Positions 54,870-64,000 of a DNA stretch of 64,000 nt are shown piece after piece (within the stretch, counting starts at the first letter, position 1; each line of letters opens with the position of its first letter). This DNA comes from Dipodascopsis uninucleata var. uninucleata (lineage: Eukaryota; Ascomycota; Lipomycetes; Lipomycetales; Lipomycetaceae): NCBI GenBank assembly GCA_030568195.1, contig JAJLTO010000010.1, forward strand, positions 511,001-575,000. Direction: 5' to 3'. Below the pieces are notes generated by a model that did not search any database, was not told the origin of the DNA, and saw nothing but the letters and a program-made list of their open reading frames with translations. The position numbers and the translations under genes are program-made.

Positions 54870-55604
54870 GTGACCCTAGTCTGCGCCGAGGCCCCTATGT
54901 TCCAGCACTTCACTATCGAGAACATGACAGCCGTTATTATATACCAAGGGAATAGTAAAATAGGGCAAGGAAATTTCCGGATTAGCACAAGTGACATATT
55001 TTCTGGAGATTGGACTGATCATGTATACATTGAGCTCAAAGGATCCCAATTTCTTTTTTGATAAGTAAAAAACATATATTCAAGGCTGTCATGTCATCGA
55101 TTATAGCTAGCAGCCATCTTGTGCAATTGTGCATTTGAAGTTGCGATGAAGGCTGAAGTGAGAAAAGATCTATCCATACTTTCACAGGATCTACTACTTT
55201 GCTGCTATTCGCTAGAAATTTAGCTGCAAACGCAAGTATGCATCTGGCCGCGATAGTTTTAAGCTTGCCGTCATTTTCAAATCCAGTATAATTTTGACAC
55301 TTATGAGACTGTTTATTGGCAACTTAATCAGGTTACTGAGATGAATGTCGAGAATTGTGCAGCCGTGGGACAGCCAAATTTTCTATATTTTCGAGTTTTG
55401 AGTAGCTTGAAGGAAAAACGAATTATACTACGCTGTTTCCAACCATATTGGAGAGCCATTTCAGTAGACTTTGATTGGCAAGCCGAAGACTATACTACAG
55501 ATGACGAATCGCGCGACTTTGACGGTCCTTGTTTGGAATTTTTGTTTGGCACCAATGGATCTAACATTGAATTTGCTATTGTAAAAATTGAAACGCACGA
55601 TTAG
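54870..55604 (+). pseudogene. Orphan coding tracts, possible decayed or multi-exon gene
   Basis: Two open stretches on the plus strand have protein-like composition: one ending at 55061 (FTIENMTAVIIYQG), the other about 55265-55604 with an ATG at 55341 (VDFDWQAEDYTTDD, then CLEFLFGTNGSNIEF). The second could be an 87-aa protein by itself. No splice pair joins them cleanly, and the part between is interrupted in all frames. Both look rich in beta strand. No family recognised. It may be a lineage-specific gene with missed introns or a relic. Confidence 0.3.
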
Positions 55605-55786
55605 TAAAATGTTGTCAAATTATCATTATTAAACCTCGCTTTTAGAAAAGTAGTATGTTCATAATCTACTGTGCAAAACTATTAATTCATATGGCAACTT
55701 ATTATAATCATTTATGATATGATTTTACCAAGGCGGCTTGGCATAAATTTAGAGTTTCGCTTATTCACAATATCATTGTCTTCAAC

Positions 55787-57427
55787 CTAAGAAGAGCTCG
55801 CAGAAGTTTTAGCGGCTTTTTGCGCAGCTTTTTGAGCAATCTTTTGAGCAGTCCTTTTTCGCCATTTCTGGCCTTTTTTAATTAAGACAATCGATGAACT
55901 CAGAGATGCTAGCCACAACAGCGCAAAGAAAGTAAAACACCAGCCAGCACCCGTGGCTTTAAGCATCGGAGATATTATAGCAGTTGCAGCTGCGCCTAAC
56001 TCACATCGGATAAAATTGGACGCAGCCGTGGATGTAGCAGCACGCGTCCGATTAAATTCCACTAATAATATGCTGAGACTACTAAATGATACAATAAGGG
56101 TATAGCCGATCACAGCAAGAAGTACACACGGTCCTGCAATTGATAGCCTATGCTCAAGTACCCATCCAAGGAGAATCATACAAATAATACCTAGAATTGA
56201 CGCCGGAATTGTTACTTCAAGTCTGGCACGCTCTATTGGAAATTCCAACAAGTTCTGTTGGCGTGTTTTGTCTATAATTAGTCCTATTTTCTGTGCATGT
56301 CTACGAAAATTCCAGTCCAATATACGGCCAGTAGTGAAGGTGGATATTATACCGCCTCCACCAATTGGTAGAAAGAGTAAACTGACTTTAATATCCGAAT
56401 ATCCGTAGAGCGTACTATATAATTGAGAAGCACTTGTAGTGATGGCATAAAATGCGATAAAAATAATACCGATTTGTACTAATAAGACTGCAGCTACTGG
56501 TTGAGAAATGATTTCCAGCACTGTCCATGGCCTGGGGATTCTAATTTTCACGTCTGCAATTGCGTTAACCTCTTCGTTGCTTTTATCGCGGCGATACTTT
56601 AGAAATTGCGGGAGAGTCATATTCCACTTCGGCGGGAGTATTGATCCATCGCCAGTAACGTTTCGACAAGTCTCCGGGAACAAAATAATGAATGGCACTG
56701 AGTATACCCCTGAAAGAATAACTAAGAACCAAAAAATCCAGTGCCAGTCGGTATAATTAGTCAATAGTCCGCCAATCACAGGAGATATAGATGGGCCCAG
56801 CAAGCTTGGAATAGAAACGTAACTGACATACGATCCACGCTCAGAGGACGTAATGATATCAGTAACAACAGCAGTTGCCAATGCCACAGTTCCACTACTC
56901 CCTGTACTCTGCACGGCACGAAGTACCATTAGAGCAGCATAGTTATTCTGCAGACCAAGTCCAATGTTTGCAGCAATATATATAATAAAGCAAGTGAGGT
57001 ATGCTGGACGTCTACCAGAATGATCGGAGAAATCTCCAATAAAGGTTGGGGCAATTCCTTGCATGATCAAGTATGTAGTTACTGATAAATTGATCTTCGA
57101 GTTAGATACACTAAGATCTTTCGCAATAGTAGTTAGACCAGGCATATAGATATTCGCAGTGAGCGGTGAAAAAAAAGCAGCGAGAGATGCCATGATCACA
57201 ATCACCCGCTTCTGTCTTCTTGACAAAATCGAATAAACACCTTCATTTGGATTATCTGAGCCAGGTTCCTTCCTTTGAGCTTCGGTGTCAGTATTATAAG
57301 GAGTCTCTTCATTGCATTCGGCTCTTTCTGACCGATCGGAAACCTGGCTTGCCAGTTCTATGGAGCTCTCCGACCTCTGATGGACTTTTTCTTCTTCTTT
57401 TTCCTTAGTTGTATTAGCTTCATTCAT
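55787..57427 (-). CDS. MFS drug:H+ antiporter, Qdr/Aqr1-like
   Basis: DHA1-type exporter, 546 aa, intronless. The cytosolic N-terminal 75 residues are Glu/Ser/Lys-rich. TM1 region SPLTANIYMPGLTTIAKDL, the motif GDFSDHSGRRPAYL between TM2 and TM3, and LRAVQSTGSSGTVALATAVVTDI in TM4 with the loop SERGSYV are signatures of the Qdr1-3/Aqr1/Dtr1 group. These proteins export drugs, weak acids and amino acids in yeasts. FPETCRNVTGDGSILPPKWN is the typical loop after TM6. The C-terminal tail is unusual, with repeated AQK-type units rich in Lys and Ala. The first ATG is at 57427; the frame extends 14 codons further without ATG. Confidence 0.9.
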   Translation of the reverse strand: MNEANTTKEKEEEKVHQRSESSIELASQVSDRSERAECNEETPYNTDTEAQRKEPGSDNPNEGVYSILSRRQKRVIVIMASLAAFFSPLTANIYMPGLTTIAKDLSVSNSKINLSVTTYLIMQGIAPTFIGDFSDHSGRRPAYLTCFIIYIAANIGLGLQNNYAALMVLRAVQSTGSSGTVALATAVVTDIITSSERGSYVSYVSIPSLLGPSISPVIGGLLTNYTDWHWIFWFLVILSGVYSVPFIILFPETCRNVTGDGSILPPKWNMTLPQFLKYRRDKSNEEVNAIADVKIRIPRPWTVLEIISQPVAAVLLVQIGIIFIAFYAITTSASQLYSTLYGYSDIKVSLLFLPIGGGGIISTFTTGRILDWNFRRHAQKIGLIIDKTRQQNLLEFPIERARLEVTIPASILGIICMILLGWVLEHRLSIAGPCVLLAVIGYTLIVSFSSLSILLVEFNRTRAATSTAASNFIRCELGAAATAIISPMLKATGAGWCFTFFALLWLASLSSSIVLIKKGQKWRKRTAQKIAQKAAQKAAKTSASSS

Positions 57428-58496
57428 TTCTCGAATGTGCGTAGACGAAATAGCTGTTGAGTCCGTCAATTTTAAGTAGTCACTCTATCAAGTCTATACA
57501 TCGCCAGGAAATGTATATGCAAAGGTCAAAATACGGAAAAGATGCATAACTGGTCTCTATCTTATTTTTTATAGATAATTACAATTTTAGGTACTTTACG
57601 CAGGTCGATATTGCATCACAACCGAATCTTAACATAATAAGGGTGAATCTACCTTGTAATTGTTTCGTGAAATTTAAAGTTATAGCATCTCGTAAAAATA
57701 CGACACATTTACATAGAAATAATCTTAGAAGTGTACGACAAAATATGATAACTTAACACATCCCAAGCGAGAAAACAGCCAGTTTCTGCACGAAACAGCC
57801 AATATTTCAATATTTCTCCTCGTATATATTAAGGAATTTTAAAAAGCTGAAAGAACTTAATTGGTCTATTAAACGGAGATACGGATGAAATAGGAATTTG
57901 AATGGAGCTAGAAAGGAGATTAAGAGTACTTCCGCCTGACGGCAAGCAGATTAGCTGAACATCACTTATTCAGTGAAATTAGTGCTTGTCTATACACTTT
58001 CCTGAAGGCTCCATGAATTAAGTCGATTTGCTCCAGTCGCACTGCATTCTACACATCTAAAATACATAATAAATATCGTTGTTGCTTATGGACTGAAAAT
58101 TCGAGGATGTTGCTGGCGAAGGGCGCACTCGAAAAGTAATTGTACTATTTTAATGACGGTAGAATTATTATCATAATCCATGGTAGCAATCTATAACAAT
58201 GGGCAAGTGTAGAACCTAATCCTCAGTAAGGATCTAAGTTATTAGGTGACGTTTGAGAAGAGTTATGTTCCGCAAAGAGAATAAAAATCGAGCTTAGATT
58301 GTAAATATTGTGTACGCTACTTATCTTCGAGTAGTAGCATAAATAGCTCGAGATTTCCTTTCTGTTAGTGCTAACCGCTCTCACACTATTGTACGTCAGC
58401 TCAACAATTATCTAATAGATATAAGCAATCCTCATTGTAGTTATACAAGAGAATTATCAAGCTAACATAACAACTTGAAAATTATTTCGTGACAAA
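57428..58496. other. Divergent spacer between Qdr-like and dienelactone hydrolase genes
   Basis: 1.07 kb, very AT-rich, with no supported reading frame or clear shared motif. Confidence 0.5.
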
Positions 58497-59558
58497 ATGA
58501 GCGAATATAGCAAGGCATGTTGTACACTTCCCCCGGTATATCCAGTTTCCCAGTATACGCTGAAGGGCAGATATATCGACATTGATGACATGAAAGTCTG
58601 TAAGTGCATTCTGGCTATGTTGTCAACATACCAATACACACATATGGATTTTGGATGAGTGCAGTGATTAATTGACATCTCTGGCACGGACTCAAGTGAA
58701 TATGCTCCGTCTGATCGTATACTAAAAATTTTACTCTAGATGTTACTGGAAATGAAGAATCTGAACGTGCTGTGATCGATGTTTATGACATCTTCGGATT
58801 GGCACCTTCTACACTCCAGGGTGCTGATATCATAGCATCTCTTTTGAATGCTGTTGTTTTCGTACCCGACTTTTTCAAGGGAGAGCCTATGGATTCCGCT
58901 TTGTTTCCACCGGACACCGATGAGAAGAAGGCAAAGGTTCAAAAGTTCATTACTGAGAAAGCACGAACACCAGACCTTGGCACTCATTTGCCAAAATTTG
59001 CTGAGATGATTAAGAGTAAATATAAGACAGTCAAGTCTTGGGGAGCTGTCGGTCTCTGTTGGGGAGGAAAGGTAGTTGTTAAAGTTATACTGTCCTGTGA
59101 ATGCTCTTCGTTAATATAGATCTCTAGGTCACTGCATTGGCATCGTACCGTTCTGATCTGTTCGCCGTTACTGGTCAGGTCCACCCAGGGTATGCTTATA
59201 TATTCTAAAGGCTTGTGGCATTTAAATACTTACTTGAATATAGGAGCTTGGATGCAAGCGATGCGGAGAAGATAACAATTCCACACATATGCCTGGGTTC
59301 GAAGGATGAAAATGCCGAGGTCTTGGCGAAATATAAGGAGATACTTGCTAGTAAAGGAGGAGTTGTGGATGTATACTCAAATATGCATCACGGCTGGATG
59401 GGCGCTAGAGCAAAGCTTGACGAGCCGGAGTTTTCGAAGGCATACCAACAAGGGTAAGTGAGCTGATTCACATGGTTTAAAGCATGTTGGACACTTTCTA
59501 ACAGGTTCGACTTACTAGATATAAGCAAGTTTGTGATTTTTTCGACAAGCACATGTGA
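58497..59558 (+). CDS. Dienelactone hydrolase family protein (Aim2-like), five exons
   Basis: Alpha/beta hydrolase of 248 aa. Exons 58497-58599, 58740-59071, 59128-59189, 59244-59453, 59519-59558; introns 140, 56, 54 and 65 nt. Phases agree and junctions rebuild KVYVTGN, GLCWGGKVTALASYR, QVHPGSLDASDAEK and AYQQGYKQVCDFFDKHM, the last being the canonical C-terminus. The triad is Cys141 (GLCWGGK), an Asp near SKDEN and His in NMHHGW. CCTLPPVYPV at the N-terminus is typical of fungal members. Enzymes of the family open lactones in aromatic catabolism, though yeast Aim2 has no proven substrate. The last intron uses the second AG after the CTAAC branch point; the first AG, 3 bases after it, would give a foreign C-terminus. 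Confidence 0.9.
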
Positions 59559-59652
59559 TCAATGATATTAGTCGACGTGTTATGATTCTACAGTTCTCTG
59601 GAAGGAAGGTACTTCACATGATAGATACAGTCACCATTGTAGCGTAAAAGTT

Positions 59653-59862
59653 TTATTCCAGCTGGGAAATGCCTGCAAAGTTATCTTGTATTCGCTGAGA
59701 CACATCAAACGAAGAAGATTTACTAGATAAAGAGATTTCTTCTAACAAAGCTATATCGGATTGTGCTTCAAGCCCAGAAATACCGAAGGAAATCAATACG
59801 TAATAAACTGTGACATTTAGTAATACTATAGACAGTATTGCGTAGGACGACTTGTATTCCAT
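59653..59862 (-). CDS. Possible small single-span membrane protein
   Basis: 69-aa frame with ATG at 59862. One hydrophobic segment (about residues 6-27, YAILSIVLLNVTVYYVLISFGI) is followed by a soluble Ser- and acidic-rich tail (EEISLSSKSSSFDV). There is no family match from memory. The frame is open 16 codons upstream of the ATG and a TTTGTAG acceptor-like site lies before it, so a 5' exon is possible. Composition is plausible for a real small protein, but chance cannot be excluded in AT-rich DNA. Confidence 0.3.
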   Translation of the reverse strand: MEYKSSYAILSIVLLNVTVYYVLISFGISGLEAQSDIALLEEISLSSKSSSFDVSQRIQDNFAGISQLE

Positions 59863-60088
59863 TCTTGGTATATTCAAAATTGGTAATAAAGAGAATTCCG
59901 TGCCACACAAATACTACAAATCAGATATAACAAGTATCGATGTTTGCCAGAAGAAGCCAAGAATTAAAGGATAAAATGATTATAGCTCGATTTTACTTTG
60001 ACTATTGTTTATGCATCTAGTTTGGCAAATGATGTAGATATTTTTCTGATTTATAAGACTAAAACTATGTTACAGCATATTGCGTTAC

Positions 60089-60766
60089 TTAGTATAACGT
60101 CTGAAATAAGATCAAAGCAGTTAAAAGCGAAAAGAGAGTAGTGAAATCCCAAGAAATGTTGGTGGCACCATTAGAATCAGCTGAAGGAGTAGGTGGAACA
60201 ACCGTACTATTAGTCGTTACAGTAGCATTAGACGCTGGACAGCTTGTGAAATTGGCACCTCCAAGATATGTACCAACCAATACTGCATGCTCCGTATGTA
60301 ATTCGTGGATAAGGCTAGTAAAGTAGTCTGCGTTGGTTGAACAGAAAGTGATCGTTTGATTTAGAACACTGGCAGTACCATCACATATGCTGGTGACAGT
60401 TAAGGCATCATACGGACAATCTGCAGTGATATTGAGACTAGGAGCAGTAAGACTAGCATAGAGATTTTGATAGTAGTAATCGGTGGTATATGTGCTAGCA
60501 AGTAGGGTTTCGGTAATATTAGCTCCTAACAAACTATATATACGAGCAGTTCCAACAGTGTTGTCAGTTCCGTTAAGAGCAACCGCGGAATAAGGAACTC
60601 CATTCCAAGTAATATTCTTAAAATCTCCAACAATAGAATAGACCTGAGATACAGAATAGGGCAGCGTAACAATAGACGTATCATTACCATAAGTCATACC
60701 TGGCGGACAGGTAATGGCGAAAGCCTGAACAGCAAAAAGGAGAACTGAGATATAGGCAATCATCAT
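60089..60766 (-). CDS. Secreted GPI-anchored protein with SRPBCC/START-like fold
   Basis: 225 aa from the ATG at 60766, chosen because a clean signal peptide (MMIAYISVLLFAVQAFA) starts there; the frame continues 53 codons further upstream without signal properties. The mature part has nine or more N-glycosylation sequons. VTLPYSVSQVYSIVGDFKNITWNG and GTDNTVGTARIYSLLGANITE resemble the first strand-helix-strand of Bet v 1/polyketide-cyclase-like (SRPBCC) proteins, with VGDF as the most telling piece; this fold call is inference. Cysteines are spaced for two or more disulphides. A Ser/Thr/Pro linker and a hydrophobic end (LFSLLTALILFQTLY) give a GPI anchor. Function is unknown; the fold often binds lipids or other small hydrophobic ligands. 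Confidence 0.7.
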   Translation of the reverse strand: MMIAYISVLLFAVQAFAITCPPGMTYGNDTSIVTLPYSVSQVYSIVGDFKNITWNGVPYSAVALNGTDNTVGTARIYSLLGANITETLLASTYTTDYYYQNLYASLTAPSLNITADCPYDALTVTSICDGTASVLNQTITFCSTNADYFTSLIHELHTEHAVLVGTYLGGANFTSCPASNATVTTNSTVVPPTPSADSNGATNISWDFTTLFSLLTALILFQTLY

Positions 60767-62343
60767 GAAGATTTGATTAGAATCGAAAAGAAAAGAATTT
60801 TGACGAGACGAGATAAAAAAACGAGTGTTCGTAGTGTTTTCAAAGATATAACCAAAGAGTGAATTGAATAAAACTGCAGAATAATTGAAGCGATGTCGCG
60901 ACTTCATATATACGCAGGACTTCAATATTGGCCTACAAAATTCTCATAGTATGCTTTTCTATTTTTACGCTAGGAAATCCGAAATCTACTAACCGAAGCT
61001 AAGTGTCTGGCGGAACAATAAATATGGTAAGGTCACATTCTACTACGTCTAAAAATGTATTATGTAAATATAGTTTAATACCTGGAAAGCAGAGGGAGAA
61101 AAAAGCGGATTAGACCACAACTTTACTGAACCGCCGGAAAGCAGCCCTATATCTACTAACAAATAGAACTATTATGAGTACTACTTAGCTATGCTCGAGA
61201 CAATCGCAAAGGTAGAATACTTATGGATAGGTAGTGGTGCGATGACATAGCTGGCGAAGTCGAAAATGAGTGACCAGACTGATAGGGCTCGGAGAAGTGT
61301 GCTGACCTCTAAAGCGAGCAAAATCAACTATAGAAATTATGTCTAACAATCATGCCGGGCAAGATATTGTTAAGTACTTTTACTGAAATTTTTCTAGTAA
61401 TGGCTAATTAGTTTCTGCTAGCTAAATGATAAATTGCGGTTTATATTTAGTATCACTAAAAGCAGCACTGTTAACCCAAAGCTGTTAACGTCAAATGACT
61501 AGACTGGTTTATCCTCGAGAGGAATTTTCGCATCTTTGCTAGGAGAAGGGTTTATAATTACGCTATTTTAGCTAGAAGAAGCTGCATATTGGCGGCTGTC
61601 AGGGAGTTCATTTATTTGCCCGCTTAATAATAGCGGCTCGTTAGCATTTATGCGAACATGGAGAAGCACTTTTTCAAACTAAATACTGTCCTAAAAAAGC
61701 TATTACGTACGCTATTGCTGATAAAATATGCATTGGTGTTCAGGATAATATTTTTTGCTGCCCCGCGTTATTTTCCAGGAGATTAATAAACCCCTTTTAG
61801 TGTTAAATAGAAATAGTTAATGCTGTATTTCTGATAAATAATGAAAGCTATATAAATTGTAGGCATGCTTAAAATGTTTACTATGTTTTCCGTAGTCGTA
61901 GAAAAAGCACATCCATCTGTTTTGCTGTTAGCTTTATTATTTTAGGCACCACTTTAGTTGGAGACTTTTACATAAAAGGCAATCCTGCTGGAAATATGTT
62001 CAAGAGTGTAGGAGATAAGACTGCTAAAAGTTAACTATTTGAGAAATGGTGTTGTGATTATTTATGGACGGCTCGAGGCAGACTAGTTCATATGGCACGC
62101 CAAAAATCGGTTTATTTATTTAACACATTAGCGGCTGACGCAATTATAGTATCGCTATTTAGTTAATTCTGGATCTGTTAACTCCGCAGCATTAACGGAG
62201 AACTTAATGGAAACAATGTGAGAAGCCATGCGACTACATATCGGAGGAAGGTCTTATGGGTCCTGTGGTGACATGTGAACTGAAGGAAGGATCATATCGA
62301 ATAATGTAAAATTCCAATCTCTGACAGAACAAAGATACTTTTG
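60767..62343. other. AT-rich spacer, no gene seen
   Basis: The first 160 bases include the open but unsupported upstream extension of the GPI protein. After that no frame above 60 codons, no RNA gene and no repeat are visible. Confidence 0.5.
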
Positions 62344-62640
62344 TTTGGGTTTAGTATTCATAATACTTCAGCAGCTGTAAAAGCAAACGTATGAGACACG
62401 ACGCTCGTTTCAGAGCAGAAGCACTCAGTCCTGAAAAGAGTGTGCCATGTGAGGTAGTAGAAGCAAAGGAGAGTGATTCTATGTATGAATAGCATCTTGG
62501 AGAGCATGTTCCTACAGGAAGATAAAAGACGAGAATGATCCTGTAGCTATTAAGAAGCTGGATAAGTATTTTATTAATTTGTCTGCATTCGAAAGATACA
62601 AACGGCATCGGACAATAATAAATGCTAGGCAAGACGTGAT
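62344..62640 (+). pseudogene. Decayed coding tract, family unknown
   Basis: The plus strand reads with protein-like composition (RHDARFRAEALSPEKSVPCEVVEAKESDSMYE in two halves, the first 16 residues arginine/alanine rich) for about 45 codons and then is interrupted more than once. There is no start codon context or motif that identifies it. It might equally be chance. It begins a 1.7 kb zone of similar degraded-looking frames running to the window end. Confidence 0.25.
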
Positions 62641-63405
62641 TGAAGATGATCCTTCATATACAAAGCATTCCGGTTAATGGTAAGCGCTGAATGATGTTAG
62701 CCTAATGATAATAACACACATACATCGATGGAAATATACGACGACACTCAGTGGATTTTTCGGCGATTGCAACATGCAATTCGTTTCGCTAATCTCGGTT
62801 GGATTTTTTGCTTTTCCTGATAGCGAGAGTGTGAATATGGAGGCTACATTACACTACTGTATGGCGGCAGCAATTTGCAGGCAGATAATATATTTTAATC
62901 GATGGTGCTGGATGTCTCAGTTGAAACTAGGAGAGAATTTTCAACGGTGGATGCTAACTGAAGGTCACGACATACGACTGATTGCATTTATAGAGCAAAC
63001 TGCAAAGTAAAGCATACATGTAGATCACTTGGAATACGTACTTAGTTTTTGTGAAGACACGTAAGTAATAGAGATGTACGCAATTCGGTTGTGTCAAAGG
63101 AAAGACATAGATTATGGGTGTATACCACTTCTTGATGACATTGAAGTGCAAGGCAGATGGGATCGACTCTCCAGAATATAAATAAATGCTATTTCTCGTG
63201 AGTTTTATGCATCTAGTTGGTCATTGCATGACAAAAATAATCATTCAGTGAAGATGTCATAGAGAATAGCAGATGCTTTGATAAGTTGCTTGCTTTGCAT
63301 GGACATTCACATTAATAATGTGACATTGGCTTATGGGCCAATATTGTAACTAGTGTTTTTCCCTCTGTCTGAGAATAGCTTATAAAAATAATTCATGTAG
63401 CGATT

Positions 63406-63531
63406 ATGTCTGAAGACAGTGAATCTAGTTATTGGCGATGCTTGAATGATGATGATATTTTACATCGTGTGCACGGCCGTACATTTTACGTGATATTGGA
63501 GTCATACAAGGATGATGCAGACTTCTATTGA
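63406..63531 (+). pseudogene. Possible relic of a LaeA-like methyltransferase N-terminus
   Basis: An ATG at 63406, with TATAAAA 25-30 bases upstream, opens 41 codons (MSEDSESSYWRCLNDDD, then HGRTFYVILESYKDDADFY) before a stop. HGR-x-F followed by a Tyr and an acidic AD pair is reminiscent of the HGR...Y-LPAD block before the SAM site of fungal LaeA-like methyltransferases, but the glycine-rich SAM motif is not found downstream. The resemblance is weak. Confidence 0.2.
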
Positions 63532-63858
63532 CTGAGTGTAGTAATGCATGAGATTACATCTGCACATGGGAATTTTCATACTTAAATAGCATATAATCTG
63601 TATATACAGTAAATTAGCATACTTCTACAAGAGTATAGAGTCTACCATGTCATCCTAGTATCATTAACTTTCTTGCTTTCGACAGGGTATAACTATTGTC
63701 CGACTTTTCAAAATATATGGTCCGGTAATCTGCAGCTACTGAAAACCTGTTGAAAATTTAGTAGAAAACGACGCCTATATCCTTTTAGCCTAATTCAAGC
63801 TCTGGTAGATCAGAAGTTGGAGTCGACAGCGAGATCTTGTGAGTGAATAGTACATATT

Positions 63859-63882
63859 ATATATATATATATATATATATAT
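63859..63882. repeat. AT dinucleotide microsatellite
   Basis: About eleven to twelve AT units with ATTAT at both edges, in non-coding DNA near the window end. Confidence 0.93.
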
Positions 63883-64000
63883 TATCCTGGCTGCGAAAAT
63901 CCTACTTCTTCCAGGCTCTAGGGTTCATTCGTCATTGGAATACGGTATTGAGATTACATCGTGCCCACGTGGAAAATGACCCATATTCGATGTACGGTGA

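Noticed and set aside
59497-59518. Proximal acceptor for the last dienelactone hydrolase intron
   Set aside because: It gives a different frame that loses the conserved C-terminus; the distal AG restores it.
62705-63010. 101-codon plus-strand frame as a gene
   Set aside because: Composition is not convincing, no motif, no promoter or splice support, and it lies in a degraded-looking zone.
1-64000. CRISPR arrays, operons with Shine-Dalgarno sites, riboswitches
   Set aside because: The window is eukaryotic; no regularly spaced direct repeats or fungal TPP-type aptamer were seen.

Overview
The window looks like nuclear DNA of an ascomycete yeast, most likely an early-diverging, intron-rich Saccharomycotina lineage (a Lipomyces- or Yarrowia-type genome; this placement is inference). 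The grounds are fungal gene families (Zn2Cys6 regulator, CFEM protein, Vps62-like and Ecm4-like proteins, NCS1, YAT and Dal5-type transporters), an intron-bearing tRNA-Phe, AT-rich spacers, and 26 short spliceosomal introns (54-140 nt, GTAAGT/GTATGT donors, many with CTAAC-like branch points) spread over 10 of about 24 protein genes. CTG falls at hydrophobic core positions, so a CUG-Ser code is unlikely.

Layout. 1-7397: the 3' end of a DUF4185-like secreted protein, tRNA-Phe(GAA) and an NCS1 permease. 7398-8387: a MetX-like alpha/beta hydrolase. 8555-21723: the most notable block, a probable C4 sugar/sugar-acid catabolic cluster with a Dal5-type anion symporter, dihydroxyacetone/erythrulose kinase, RpiB-type sugar-phosphate isomerase, threonate-dehydrogenase-like enzyme, Zn2Cys6 regulator and an erythronate-dehydrogenase-like SDR. 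Two divergent promoters of the block carry three CGG-N8-CCG sites. 23812-28575: a YAT amino-acid permease and a Hol1-like MFS transporter. 30332-34864: a double-CFEM GPI protein, an isochorismatase-family hydrolase and a type II membrane protein with three carbohydrate-binding-like repeats. 37315-42840: a Vps62-like secreted protein, an Ecm4/Xi-class glutathione transferase and a membrane-anchored aldo/keto reductase. 44463-54230: a glycan block with GH115 alpha-glucuronidase, DUF2264 protein, SGNH esterase and GH5 beta-glucosidase/glucanase. 55787-60766: a Qdr-like drug:H+ antiporter, a dienelactone hydrolase and a secreted SRPBCC-like GPI protein. The last 3.2 kb holds no intact gene, only decayed coding tracts.

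How the parts may work together. In the 8.5-21.7 kb block, two dehydrogenases of the kinds that oxidise L-threonate and D-erythronate sit beside a DAK kinase and an RpiB isomerase, but no OtnK kinase, OtnC decarboxylase or OtnI isomerase is present in the window. Either 3-oxo-tetronate loses CO2 to give dihydroxyacetone for the DAK enzyme, or the kinase and isomerase handle erythrulose as in Yarrowia and Mycobacterium. The glycan block joins removal of (methyl)glucuronic acid side chains with esterase and glucanase activities, and several orphan transporters could take up the products. All exon structures were derived by hand from splice-site consensus and family alignment memory; no database search was run.
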